Shown in pieces: positions 1 through 7,642 of a stretch of 37,611 bases of DNA; the first letter of the stretch is position 1, and the number at the start of each line of letters is the position of its first letter. Origin of the DNA: Companilactobacillus crustorum JCM 15951 (lineage in GTDB: Bacteria > Bacillota > Bacilli > Lactobacillales > Lactobacillaceae); contig NZ_AZDB01000021.1 in the NCBI RefSeq assembly GCF_001434585.1, positions 1-37,611 on the forward strand, written 5' to 3'. The notes under the pieces are model-generated. The model saw only the letters and a list, made by a program, of their open reading frames with translations, was not told the origin of the DNA and ran no database searches. The position numbers and the translations under genes were made by a program.

Positions 1-41
1 GCACTTGACTTGAAAATTGAGGGAAAATATCTATATCACAG

Positions 42-75
42 TGGCACTCAATATTATTATTGGGTGCCATTTTTT
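42..75 (+). terminator. Rho-independent terminator of a gene left of the window
   Basis: A 12-bp stem (42-53 with 58-69, one G-U pair) with a 4-nt loop is followed by a run of T. It presumably ends a plus-strand gene lying mostly outside the window. Confidence 0.8.
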
Positions 76-111
76 GTATAGAAAGGCGATGTCGTTTTAA
101 CTGCAAAAGTA

Positions 112-127
112 CATGTAACTTTACATG
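112..127. promoter_or_regulatory. Palindrome upstream of the Mor-like gene, candidate operator
   Basis: CATGTAA and TTACATG are separated by two bases, a perfect 7-bp inverted repeat 77 bases before the start of the Mor-like gene. A possible promoter lies just downstream (TTGCAG at 146-151, 17-base spacer, TAATAA at 169-174). A DNA-binding site, possibly autoregulatory, is inferred only from symmetry and position. Confidence 0.35.
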
Positions 128-203
128 CAGGGTTCATTTTCAATGTTGCAGGGGTTCTGCTACTTTAATAATAAATAAGAATGATCTTAATAGGAGGTAG
201 TGC

Positions 204-473
204 ATGGGGAAAAAGGTAGATTATGATTTACTTCATCCGTCGTACAAGGTTTTATATGACATTGTTGGTGAAGAGGGTATGATGAAAATTTACAATCTTT
301 ATCGTGGCACGCAATTTCAATTGCCAATGAAATTGTATGACCGAGTTGCTCTGAAAAAGGCGATATCTGATGATGATTTTGATAATAAATCTGTTCAAGA
401 AATTTCACTTCAGTATGGCTTTTCTCCGAGATGGGTACAAAAAACGCTTGCTCATCATAAAAAAGAAGGGTAG
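204..473 (+). CDS. Mor transcription activator family DNA-binding protein
   Basis: This 89-residue protein resembles the Mor/C family of phage Mu late-gene activators, which are widespread as stand-alone small proteins in Firmicutes. Residues about 28-45 (IYNLYRGTQFQLPMKLYDR) match the conserved glycine-centred beta-strand linker of the family. Residues about 63-82 form a helix-turn-helix (VQEISLQYGFSPRWVQKTL). The start is set by a strong AGGAGGT ribosome binding site at 192-198. The stop is six bases before the next gene, whose ribosome binding site (GAAGGG) lies inside this gene, so the two are probably translated together. The target is unknown. A phage or mobile-element origin is plausible given the orphan HicA and broken gene nearby, but no phage genes are present. 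Confidence 0.75.
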   Translation: MGKKVDYDLLHPSYKVLYDIVGEEGMMKIYNLYRGTQFQLPMKLYDRVALKKAISDDDFDNKSVQEISLQYGFSPRWVQKTLAHHKKEG

Positions 474-479
474 TTAAAT

Positions 480-803
480 ATGAAGTTTATATTATTTGTA
501 TTAGTTGTAGGTGGTATCGGATATTATGCTTATAAGGCGAAACAGGATGGTAAGCCAGTTGGTCATATTATAGGTGTAATAATTAGTTCATTGGTGGCAC
601 TAGGTATTTGGGGCCTTAAAGAAGATTCAGATAGAAGAGTTGGAAATCAAAAAATTATGCAACAGATTCATCAAGCATCTGGGAGAGATCTTATGGTTAG
701 ATATGATCAATTGGATAATCAAAGAGATCATGATATGAAGATTGCAATCGATCAAGAACTTCAACGTAGATATGGCGATAATTGGAGAAAAATGAATTTT
801 TAA
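480..803 (+). CDS. Small membrane protein, unknown function
   Basis: This is a 107-residue protein of no family I recognise. It begins with a hydrophobic segment (residues 2-18) and has a second one at about 27-46. A charged, Gln/Arg/Asp-rich tail of about 60 residues follows and probably faces the cytoplasm. The start follows GAAGGG at 465-470 within the end of the Mor-like gene, so it is likely the second gene of that operon. The base directly after its stop leads into a decayed membrane-protein gene that may once have been part of the same unit. Confidence 0.65.
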   Translation: MKFILFVLVVGGIGYYAYKAKQDGKPVGHIIGVIISSLVALGIWGLKEDSDRRVGNQKIMQQIHQASGRDLMVRYDQLDNQRDHDMKIAIDQELQRRYGDNWRKMNF

Positions 804-805
804 AG

Positions 806-1128
806 TATGTTGGAAATATTGTTGCATTGGTTTCAGGAGTAGTTAGATATTTTGATATTAGATTCTCGATTAAGTTCATACGCAAAAATTAGATGTGGCA
901 TCTATTTGTGGATTCTTGTTAATTGTTCCCTTAACAGTTGTTGTAGGTGTGGTTAAAGAAAAATATAGAAGGCATATCTCAATTGTGGCTTTGATGATGA
1001 TTTTTTTGATTAGGACTTTTTTACATCTATAATTGTCTAAAAGATTCTCTCTAGGTTTGGCATTTTTTGCGGCAGCGACATCTATTTTGGTAACAGTTTT
1101 GGATTCAATATTTCAAGATGATGAATAA
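806..1128 (+). pseudogene. Decayed small membrane-protein gene
   Basis: Three consecutive coding-like fragments remain. 806-892 reads as a hydrophobic stretch (VGNIVALVSGVVRYFDIRFS) and ends in TAG. The reading then continues one frame back at 889-1032 with two hydrophobic segments (ICGFLLIVPLTVVVGVV and IVALMMIFLIRTF) and ends in TAA. The same frame continues without a start through 1033-1128 with another hydrophobic segment. A frameshift and an in-frame stop within one membrane-protein-like sequence are best explained by decay. The original family cannot be told. Confidence 0.55.
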
Positions 1129-1163
1129 TTTTTCGGCAGTTTTGAAAAATAAATTAGAAATTT

Positions 1164-1200
1164 AATAAGGCTGCCATTCAAACAGGCAGCCTTATTTTTT
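1164..1200 (+). terminator. Rho-independent terminator
   Basis: A perfect 12-bp stem (1164-1175 with 1185-1196) is followed by a T run. It ends the Mor-like operon or its decayed third gene. Confidence 0.9.
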
Positions 1201-1251
1201 TAATATTTTTCAATATTGTGTACAATAGAGGTTACGAGAGGGGGTAATCTG

Positions 1252-1455
1252 ATGGCAATGAAACCCCAAAAGATTGTAAAAATATTACGACAACATGGTT
1301 TTGTAAAAAAATCTCAAAATGGTTCCCATTTAAAAATGTATAATCCAACGACGAATGTAACTGTTCCGGTTCCAATTCATCATGATAAGGAGTTGGAACA
1401 TGGTATCGAAAGTAAGATTTTGAAACAGGCTGGTATTAAAGTTACCGATATATAA
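1252..1455 (+). CDS. hicA: HicA-family mRNA interferase toxin, without HicB
   Basis: This 67-residue protein has the HicA double-stranded-RNA-binding-like fold signature: an N-terminal helix ending in GF, the catalytic G-S-H (His26), a TVPVPIH strand, and a C-terminal helix ending KILKQAGI. HicA toxins cleave mRNA and are normally neutralised by HicB encoded next door. Here the downstream bases run straight into a terminator and an opposite-strand gene, and nothing upstream resembles HicB. The start at 1252 is chosen because GAGAGGGGG lies about nine bases upstream; a longer in-frame start at 1216 has no ribosome binding site. The toxin may be weakened, silenced or neutralised in trans. Confidence 0.85.
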   Translation: MAMKPQKIVKILRQHGFVKKSQNGSHLKMYNPTTNVTVPVPIHHDKELEHGIESKILKQAGIKVTDI

Positions 1456-1456
1456 A

Positions 1457-1512
1457 AATAAGGTTATGTAATGAACTTTTCATTGAAACGAGTCATTACA
1501 TAGCCTTATTTT
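1457..1512. terminator. Bidirectional terminator between hicA and the HxlR gene
   Basis: An 18-bp stem (1457-1474 with 1493-1510, one G-U) has T-rich flanks on both strands and sits between two convergent genes. Confidence 0.9.
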
Positions 1513-1854
1513 TTATTCATCACAAAGTGAGCGTTCGATTAAAGCATGATCAATATGCGTATCGCCCCAAGTACAGATGGCATCTAATATTGGTATCAAT
1601 GATTTGCCATTGTCGGTCAAACGATATTCGACATGGGGTTCAGCGGTTTGATAGTCGTGGCGAGTAATCAATCCATCATCTTCTAATTGACGCAACTGGC
1701 TGGTTAAAGTTTTATGGGAAACATCTTTGATATGACGTTGCAATTCGCCAAAGCGTCGTTGACCAGTTTCAGCTAATTCATACATAATCATAATTTTCCA
1801 TTTGCCTTGAATCATATGCATTGTGGCATCGAATTCATTTAAATATTTTGCCAA
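1513..1854 (-). CDS. HxlR-family winged-helix transcriptional regulator
   Basis: This 113-residue protein shows the HxlR pattern: an N-terminal segment with GKWKIMIMYEL, the FGELQRHI and VSHKTLTSQLRQLEDDGLI recognition-helix region, a wing ending VEYRLTDNGKSL, and a C-terminal dimerisation helix with CTWG. The family senses electrophiles, redox stress or small metabolites and usually controls a divergent oxidoreductase. Here the gene is divergent from a short-chain dehydrogenase with a shared 121-base promoter region, so that dehydrogenase is the likely target. It has a single cysteine, at residue 88 in CTWG, not at the N-terminal position used by the redox-sensing members YodB and HypR. The inducer cannot be told. 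Confidence 0.9.
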   Translation of the reverse strand: MAKYLNEFDATMHMIQGKWKIMIMYELAETGQRRFGELQRHIKDVSHKTLTSQLRQLEDDGLITRHDYQTAEPHVEYRLTDNGKSLIPILDAICTWGDTHIDHALIERSLCDE

Positions 1855-1892
1855 AGTATCTCCTTAGTTTTCCACAGGCAGCAGTAACCTTA

Positions 1893-1904
1893 AAGTGCGT
1901 ACTT
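1893..1904. promoter_or_regulatory. Candidate HxlR operator
   Basis: AAGTGCGTACTT is a near-palindrome with arms AAGT and ACTT, in the shared promoter region of the HxlR and dehydrogenase genes. HxlR-family operators often carry such TACTT/AAGTA arms. The assignment is by position and symmetry only. Confidence 0.35.
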
Positions 1905-1975
1905 GTTGTCATTAATACCTGCAATTATACTGTAAAGCGTTGAAAAAATCTTTATAAATACGAGGTATTATATAT

Positions 1976-2704
1976 ATGAAAAAATTAGTAGTTATTACTG
2001 GTGCTAGTTCTGGCTTTGGTGCTCAAATTGCTAAAATCTTTAGTGCCGATGGTTATCCATTGTTATTATTGGGTCGTCGGTTAGAAAAATTGGAAAAAGT
2101 AGCTCAGGGGATGGACAACGTAATGTTGGAAAAAGTTGATGTTACTGATTATGCCCAGTTTGAAAAAGCCATCCGCAAGGCCGAAGCCAAATATGGTAAA
2201 ACTGATTTATTAGTTAATAATGCTGGTGTCATGCTCTTAGGTAATGTCCAAAATCAAGATCCGACAGAATGGCAAACGATGTTGGATACTAATGTCATGG
2301 GTGTTTTAAATGGTACACAAATTGTTTTAAATGATATGCGTGAACGTCAACATGGTACAATTTTGAACATGTCGTCATTGGCGGGAAAGAAAACTTTTGT
2401 TAATCATGCTGCTTATGTAGCTTCTAAATTTGGTGTTCACGGATTATCAGAAACTATTCGTGAAGAAAGTGCTCCTAAGAATGTTCGAATCATGATGGTA
2501 GAACCTGGTGCCGCTGAAACGGAGCTTTTGACGCACGTGACAAGCAAGTCGGCTTTAACAGATTATGAAGCATGGAAAGAAACAATGGGTGGAATTACAC
2601 TTGATCCTAAACATGTGGCCGAAACTGTTAAATTTATGTATGACATGCCTCAAGAAGTTAATATTCGCGAAGTAGATATTGCGGCAACTAAACAAGATTC
2701 ATAA
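1976..2704 (+). CDS. Short-chain dehydrogenase/reductase (SDR), NAD(P)-dependent
   Basis: This 242-residue classical SDR has the cofactor-binding TGASSGFG at residues 8-15, the NNAG motif at 81-84, and a catalytic set with Ser134 and the Y-x-x-x-K motif (Tyr147, Lys151). A basic pair after the second strand (GRR, about 33-35) suggests a preference for NADPH. Such enzymes reduce ketones, aldehydes or sugars; the substrate is not predictable here. The length is normal. It is divergent from the HxlR regulator and followed by its own terminator, so it is a single-gene unit probably controlled by HxlR. Confidence 0.92.
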   Translation: MKKLVVITGASSGFGAQIAKIFSADGYPLLLLGRRLEKLEKVAQGMDNVMLEKVDVTDYAQFEKAIRKAEAKYGKTDLLVNNAGVMLLGNVQNQDPTEWQTMLDTNVMGVLNGTQIVLNDMRERQHGTILNMSSLAGKKTFVNHAAYVASKFGVHGLSETIREESAPKNVRIMMVEPGAAETELLTHVTSKSALTDYEAWKETMGGITLDPKHVAETVKFMYDMPQEVNIREVDIAATKQDS

Positions 2705-2705
2705 G

Positions 2706-2756
2706 AAAATAACAATGAATGTGATAAAAAAATCATATTTGTTGTTATTTTTTTTA
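2706..2756 (+). terminator. Rho-independent terminator of the SDR gene
   Basis: AATAACAA pairs with TTGTTATT across an internal loop and is followed by eight T. From here to 2998 the sequence is very AT-rich and holds only the promoter region of the next gene. Confidence 0.75.
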
Positions 2757-2998
2757 CGCAAAAAATTAAACGGAAATTTTTGAATTACTGTTTTTAAAAA
2801 TTGCCGAAATTTTATCATTTTTGAAATAGTAAGAATAACTCTTTTTTTAGATGTGAATGTTATGGTTTTTTAAGCTATTTTTAGATAACTATAATTATTT
2901 ACTTATTAAAACTATAAGAATTTATTTTACAAATTAATTTATAAATGCTAGCATTATAAATGTTCAATAAATCACAAATAAAATTAGAGGTGAAGATT

Positions 2999-5900
2999 AT
3001 GATAAAAAATAAGCAGAAAGCATTAAATGCGACGATTTATACTTCAGGGGGAATTCTACTATTAATGAATGCTAGTGCTGGAGTTGTAAGTGCAGCTGTA
3101 GATAGTAGTCAAAATCGGACCCAAGAAAGTTCTATTATGCCGACGGCAGGTTTGGCTGATATTTCAGTTTTAAGTGATGCTAGCTTGATTTCCACTACTG
3201 GAAATAATATGACGCCAAATTCAGATGGAAACTATGACTTATCCTTGAAATATTCTGGAAAAGGGTTGGCTAATGTTGGTTTGGCTGATAAAAAAGTTTT
3301 AGTTTACTCTTTACCATCAGAATTACAAGGCAAGGTTAAGAGTGGGGCAATGATAGATATTGATGCTCAATTATTACCAATTGTTCCAGCTGATGTTCCA
3401 GGTGTAAATGTTTTATTCACTACGGTAGAAACGGCAGTTGATGTGTTTGCCAAGGCGGTTTCACTAGTGGGAATTGACATCAGTGGATTACAAACGGCAA
3501 TTGATGATCTGAAAGAACTTAAAGAATTAGGGTCTTATCAAGCTACCTTGCCAGGAGTTGTTTCAGCTGATGGTAAAACTATTTCAGTTGATTTTACTCA
3601 AGGGTTAGGCAATTATGTTAATCAAGCATATGCAGCACTGTTCGGTGGCTTAAGAGATGCAGTTGATGGCATCAACTCATCTAATACAGTAGTCAATACG
3701 GCATTGACGGTTCTGAAACGTAGTACCACGCCATTGTTTGATTTAATTGATGAAATCGGTGCGGGGAGTTCAACGGTATTGAATTCGGCTTTGAGTGCCA
3801 ATATTTTAGGACCAACTAGCGGAACTTTAAGAGCAACGGTTAGTGATCCTGGTACGCCAACAGCAACAGTTAGAGCAGCCGTAATCAATAATGCAGTTCT
3901 TTCAGCTGAAATAATTTCTCTTATTGATCAGAGTGGCGAACCAGTTACATTAAACTTCCCTAATGATGCAACTGATCCGTTAGCTGACTATCAAGTTGAA
4001 ATCCCTAAACTTGATCCAGCATATGCTGGGGACACTTCTATTAGTGGTTCGGTAGTTATTAATCAACCAGTTCCGGCTGGGACATCTTTTGAAGCAATTG
4101 CAACATTGGGAGATGGTTCTGAAGTTAATGGAACAGTCGATGCAAGTGGAAACTTCGTTATTAATACAGCTGCTTTAACCAAAGATGAAGTTGTCAGTGT
4201 AAAGATTAAAGCAACCAATGGAACGTATACTAAAGATGGCAGCCCTGCTACTTTAACAGTAGGTGCAAAGGATGCGACAACTAATCCTCTAGAGAATTAT
4301 GTTGTCGCAGCTCCAGCGGTAAATCCAGCATATGCCGGTGATACTTCAGTGAAGGGTTCGGTAACATTAACTCAGCCAGTTCCCGAAGGTACAACTTTTA
4401 AGGCCATAGTGACATTGCCTGATGGTTCTGAAGTGAGTGGTGATGTTGATGGCAGTGGTAACTTTACTGTAGATACAGGTGAATTGAAAGAAGCCGATAA
4501 TTTATCTGTAAAAGTAGTGGCAACAAATGGTGAAAATACTAAGGATAGTGCACCAGTTGCAGTAACAGTTCAAGCTGGAATTAGTACTGAGAATCCATTA
4601 GCAAATTATGTTGTTGCAGCTCCGCAAGTTGAGAAAGCTACAGCTGGTGATGTTTCAATTAAGGGTTCAGTAAGCCTTAATCAACCGGTACCAGTCGGAA
4701 CAACTTTTGAAGCAGTAGTAACATTGCCTGATGGTTCTGAAGTAAAAGGCGACGTTAATGCGGATGGCAGTTTTACAGTACAGACAGGCGAATTAAAAGA
4801 AGCAGATGTTCTTTCAGTAAAAGTCACTGCCAAAAACGATACCTTTACAAAAGATAGTGCTGCTGTTGCGGTGACAGTTCAGCCAGGTGTAGCAACTAAT
4901 CCATTGGAAAATTATGTTGTTGCATCCCCGGTGGTTGATCCAGCTACGGCCGGTGACACTTCTGTTACAGGTTCCGTAGAATTAGCACAACCGATTCCCG
5001 AAGGAACAACTTTCAAGGCTATAGTAACTATGCCTGACGGTACGGAAAAATCTGCCGAAGTTGGTGCAGATGGTAAATTCACAGTTGATACAGGAGAATT
5101 GAAAGAAGCTGATAATTTAACAGTGAAGGTTGTTGCAACAAATGGTGAAAATACCAAAGAGAGTGCACCAGTTTCGGTAATTGTTCAAGCTGAAGTCACA
5201 GCAGAAAATCCGTTAAAGGATTACCAAGTAGCAACTCCTACAATTGAATCAGCTATAGCTGGCGATACTTCGATAAAGGGCTCTGTAATACTTAATCAAC
5301 CGATTCCTGAAGGTACAACTTTTAAGGCTGTAGCAACTATGACTGATGGTACAGAAAAGACAGGAACAATCGATGCAGATGGCAAATTCACAATTGATAC
5401 AGGTACCTTGAACGAGGGGGATGTGTTATCAGTAAAAGTTACTGCAGAGAATGGAGCTTATACAAAGGATAGTGCTTCCGTTTCAATAACAGTTCAACCA
5501 GCGGCAGTAGTAACTAATCCATTAGAAAACTATAATGTTTCCTCTCCAACAGTAAATCCAGTAACAGAAGGAGACACATCCGTTACTGGAAAGGTTATCT
5601 TTGAACAGCCAATTCCTGAGGGTACAACTTTTGAAGCTGTCGTTACTTTACCAGATGGTACACAAAAGACAGGTAGCGTTGATGCTAATGGTAACTTTAC
5701 GGTTGATACGGGTACTTTGAACGCAGATGAAACCATCACTGTAAAGGTAGTCGCTCATAATGGTGATAATCAAAAGGAAAGTACGCCAATCTCAGTAACA
5801 GTTGGTTCTAAGATTCCAGATACTAATCCTTTGGCAGATTATAATGTATCAACTCCAGTAGTGAACCCCGCTACAGCTGGAGATACATCCATCAGCGGCA

Positions 5901-7279
5901 AGGTCACGTTAACCGAGCCAGTACCAGCTGGCACAACTTTTGAAGCAGTGGTAACATTGGCCGATGGTTCAAAAGTTACTGGGGAAGTTGATGCAGATGG
6001 TAACTTTACCGTTAATACTGGAACACTTAAGGCTGGAGATGTACTTTCAGTGAAAATAACAGCTCATAATGGTGAGTATTCCAAGGATAGTGCAGCTGTC
6101 CCAGTTACAGTATCTGAGAAGTCGGAAGTAAATCCATTGGATAAATATGATGTGGCAGCACCAAAGGTAGACAAGATTATAGATGGCGATACGAAAGTAA
6201 CCGGATCAGTTGATCTTAATCAGCCAGTACCAGCAGGAACAACTTTTGAAGTCGTGGTAACTCTACCAGATGGTACACAAAAATCTGTAACTCTAGGAGC
6301 GGATGGCAAATTTTCAATTGATACTGGGACATTAACTGGAGGAAAATATGTTGATGTACAAGTAGTTGCTCACAATGGTGAATTTGAAAAGAGTGGTCCT
6401 AAGGTTTCAGTACTGGTAGATCCTAATTTACCAGTAGTGACGAATCCACTTGATAATTATGTAGTTAGCCCACCAGTTGTTAATCCGATTGTAGATGGTG
6501 ATACAAAAGTAACCGGATCAGTTGATTTGAACCAACCAATTCCAGATGGCACAACTTTTGAAGTTGTAGTAATCTTGCCAGATGGCAGTGAAAAAGATGG
6601 AATGATTGATGCTAATGGCAAATTCTCAATCGATACTGGAAAACTTAATAAGGACGACCAAGTCAAAGTAAAAGCTGTTGCCAAGAATGGTCAATATACT
6701 AAAGACAGTAATGTCGTACAAGTAACTGTTGGTGCCAAGGATGCAGGCAATAATGGTGGCGGCAACGGAAATGGCAACAATGGCAATGGCGGTACGGGCG
6801 GCAATAACGGAAATAATAATGGTAATGGCGGAACAGACGGCAACAATGGAAATAACAATGGTAATGGTGGAACAGACGGCAATAACGGAAATAATAATGG
6901 TAGTGGCGGTACAGGTGGTAACAATGGCAATACAGGTAACAATAGTGGCAGTGGTAATAGTGGTTCTGGAAGCAATTCAGGTGGTACGGGTACAGGTGAT
7001 GGACTATCAGGTGGCAGCGCTGTCGGGATGAATGCAAGTAATCCTAACGGTGGCAGTAACTCGGGCAGTTTGGGTACTGACTTGATGCAAAGAGGTGCTG
7101 TAGGTAGTTCACCTACAAGTACAGCTACTGGGTCACAAGCAGCTTCTGGAAAATCCAGTAACAGTGGACTTCTCCCTAAAGCTGGTGAAAAGACACTTGG
7201 AGTTGCTTCTATCGGAGCTATGTTATTGGCTGCTGTAGCGGTAATGTTTAAAAAGATTTTTAAAAGAAAAGATAGTTAG
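2999..7279 (+). CDS. Giant LPxTG-like cell-wall-anchored adhesin with nine Ig-like repeats
   Basis: This is a 1426-residue surface protein. The start at 2999 follows AGAGGTGA at 2986-2993; an upstream in-frame ATG at 2960 has no such site. Residues 1-33 are a signal peptide. Residues about 40-325 form a unique N-terminal region that may be the adhesive head. Nine repeats of about 102 residues follow, each starting NPLxxY and containing GDTSxxGSV, QPVPxGTTFxAxVTLPDG and ADGNFTxDTG, which resemble bacterial Ig-like stalk domains. An Asn/Gly-rich wall-spanning stretch comes next. The C-terminus has the sortase-type sequence LPKAGE, a hydrophobic segment and a KKIFKRKDS tail. Adhesion to host, plant or other cells is inferred. 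The sorting signal has Ala where Thr is usual. The gene has its own terminator. Confidence 0.9.
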   Translation: MIKNKQKALNATIYTSGGILLLMNASAGVVSAAVDSSQNRTQESSIMPTAGLADISVLSDASLISTTGNNMTPNSDGNYDLSLKYSGKGLANVGLADKKVLVYSLPSELQGKVKSGAMIDIDAQLLPIVPADVPGVNVLFTTVETAVDVFAKAVSLVGIDISGLQTAIDDLKELKELGSYQATLPGVVSADGKTISVDFTQGLGNYVNQAYAALFGGLRDAVDGINSSNTVVNTALTVLKRSTTPLFDLIDEIGAGSSTVLNSALSANILGPTSGTLRATVSDPGTPTATVRAAVINNAVLSAEIISLIDQSGEPVTLNFPNDATDPLADYQVEIPKLDPAYAGDTSISGSVVINQPVPAGTSFEAIATLGDGSEVNGTVDASGNFVINTAALTKDEVVSVKIKATNGTYTKDGSPATLTVGAKDATTNPLENYVVAAPAVNPAYAGDTSVKGSVTLTQPVPEGTTFKAIVTLPDGSEVSGDVDGSGNFTVDTGELKEADNLSVKVVATNGENTKDSAPVAVTVQAGISTENPLANYVVAAPQVEKATAGDVSIKGSVSLNQPVPVGTTFEAVVTLPDGSEVKGDVNADGSFTVQTGELKEADVLSVKVTAKNDTFTKDSAAVAVTVQPGVATNPLENYVVASPVVDPATAGDTSVTGSVELAQPIPEGTTFKAIVTMPDGTEKSAEVGADGKFTVDTGELKEADNLTVKVVATNGENTKESAPVSVIVQAEVTAENPLKDYQVATPTIESAIAGDTSIKGSVILNQPIPEGTTFKAVATMTDGTEKTGTIDADGKFTIDTGTLNEGDVLSVKVTAENGAYTKDSASVSITVQPAAVVTNPLENYNVSSPTVNPVTEGDTSVTGKVIFEQPIPEGTTFEAVVTLPDGTQKTGSVDANGNFTVDTGTLNADETITVKVVAHNGDNQKESTPISVTVGSKIPDTNPLADYNVSTPVVNPATAGDTSISGKVTLTEPVPAGTTFEAVVTLADGSKVTGEVDADGNFTVNTGTLKAGDVLSVKITAHNGEYSKDSAAVPVTVSEKSEVNPLDKYDVAAPKVDKIIDGDTKVTGSVDLNQPVPAGTTFEVVVTLPDGTQKSVTLGADGKFSIDTGTLTGGKYVDVQVVAHNGEFEKSGPKVSVLVDPNLPVVTNPLDNYVVSPPVVNPIVDGDTKVTGSVDLNQPIPDGTTFEVVVILPDGSEKDGMIDANGKFSIDTGKLNKDDQVKVKAVAKNGQYTKDSNVVQVTVGAKDAGNNGGGNGNGNNGNGGTGGNNGNNNGNGGTDGNNGNNNGNGGTDGNNGNNNGSGGTGGNNGNTGNNSGSGNSGSGSNSGGTGTGDGLSGGSAVGMNASNPNGGSNSGSLGTDLMQRGAVGSSPTSTATGSQAASGKSSNSGLLPKAGEKTLGVASIGAMLLAAVAVMFKKIFKRKDS
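3974..6748 (+). repeat. Nine tandem coding repeats of about 308 bp
   Basis: Nine direct in-frame repeats encode the Ig-like units of the adhesin. The protein unit is strongly conserved (NPL..Y, GDT, QP(V/I)P.GTTF, DG, F..DTG), while the DNA has diverged between copies, so the array is not a very recent expansion. Repeats 2 and 4 share a near-identical second half (GELKEADNL and VVATNGENTK). Confidence 0.9.
6749..7015 (+). repeat. Low-complexity Gly/Asn-rich coding repeat
   Basis: GGC/AAT/AAC/GGT codon strings encode alternating Gly and Asn with short units such as NGNGGTDGNNGN repeated about four times. It serves as a flexible cell-wall spacer just before the sorting signal. The DNA is locally simple and likely to change length by slippage. 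Confidence 0.85.
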
Positions 7280-7288
7280 TAAATAGTA

Positions 7289-7337
7289 ATAGCACTCTAA
7301 CAGTCATGAGGATGATTGCTGGAGTGCTATTTTTTTG
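7289..7337 (+). terminator. Rho-independent terminator of the adhesin gene
   Basis: A 9-bp stem (7289-7297 with 7322-7330) closes a longer internal loop and is followed by seven T. Confidence 0.9.
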
Positions 7338-7373
7338 TATAATTGATGATATTAATTGAACTGAGGTAGAAAG

Positions 7374-7556
7374 ATGCTAAAAGCTTTAAAAAAAGCAACA
7401 TTAGTTTTTGTATATGAAATTATTGTTTTAGGAGTAATTTATGATGCGTTGATAGTTTTTCAAATATTAACCAAAAATATTAATGGTCTAGGGGTCTTGA
7501 TTGGCCTAATGGTACTTTATTTGGGACAGTGGGCTTTCTTCTATTATAAGAAGTAA
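7374..7556 (+). CDS. Small two-helix membrane protein, unknown function
   Basis: This 60-residue protein starts after a GAGGTAG ribosome binding site at 7362-7368. It has a basic N-terminus (MLKALKKA), hydrophobic segments at about residues 9-31 and 37-56, and a C-terminal lysine pair. No family is recognised. It lies between the adhesin terminator and the ABC exporter and may be expressed on its own, because a new candidate promoter lies just downstream of it. Confidence 0.6.
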   Translation: MLKALKKATLVFVYEIIVLGVIYDALIVFQILTKNINGLGVLIGLMVLYLGQWAFFYYKK

Positions 7557-7599
7557 TCCTTAAAATTGTTTAGCCCTCAGCAGGGTGCTAAGCTTAAGT

Positions 7600-7623
7600 T
7601 ACTTCTATAATATAAGCGAAGTA
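7600..7623 (+). promoter_or_regulatory. Candidate promoter and operator of the ABC exporter operon
   Basis: TATAAT (7606-7611) is flanked by the inverted repeat TACTTC (7600-7605) and GAAGTA (7618-7623), as if a repressor covered the -10 region. No convincing -35 box is seen. An imperfect hairpin (TTAGCCCT with AGGGTGCTAA) lies just upstream at about 7570-7592 without a T run. Confidence 0.35.
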
Positions 7624-7642
7624 GAAAATGTGGGTGGAAAAT

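Noticed and set aside
6691-7037. Overlapping frames opposite and beside the Gly/Asn repeat of the adhesin
   Set aside because: They are Leu/Pro- or His/Tyr-rich by-products of the repetitive codons, without ribosome binding sites.
7570-7592. Hairpin TTAGCCCT/AGGGTGCTAA after the small membrane protein gene, considered as a terminator
   Set aside because: No T run follows on the plus strand; it may be structural but is not called.
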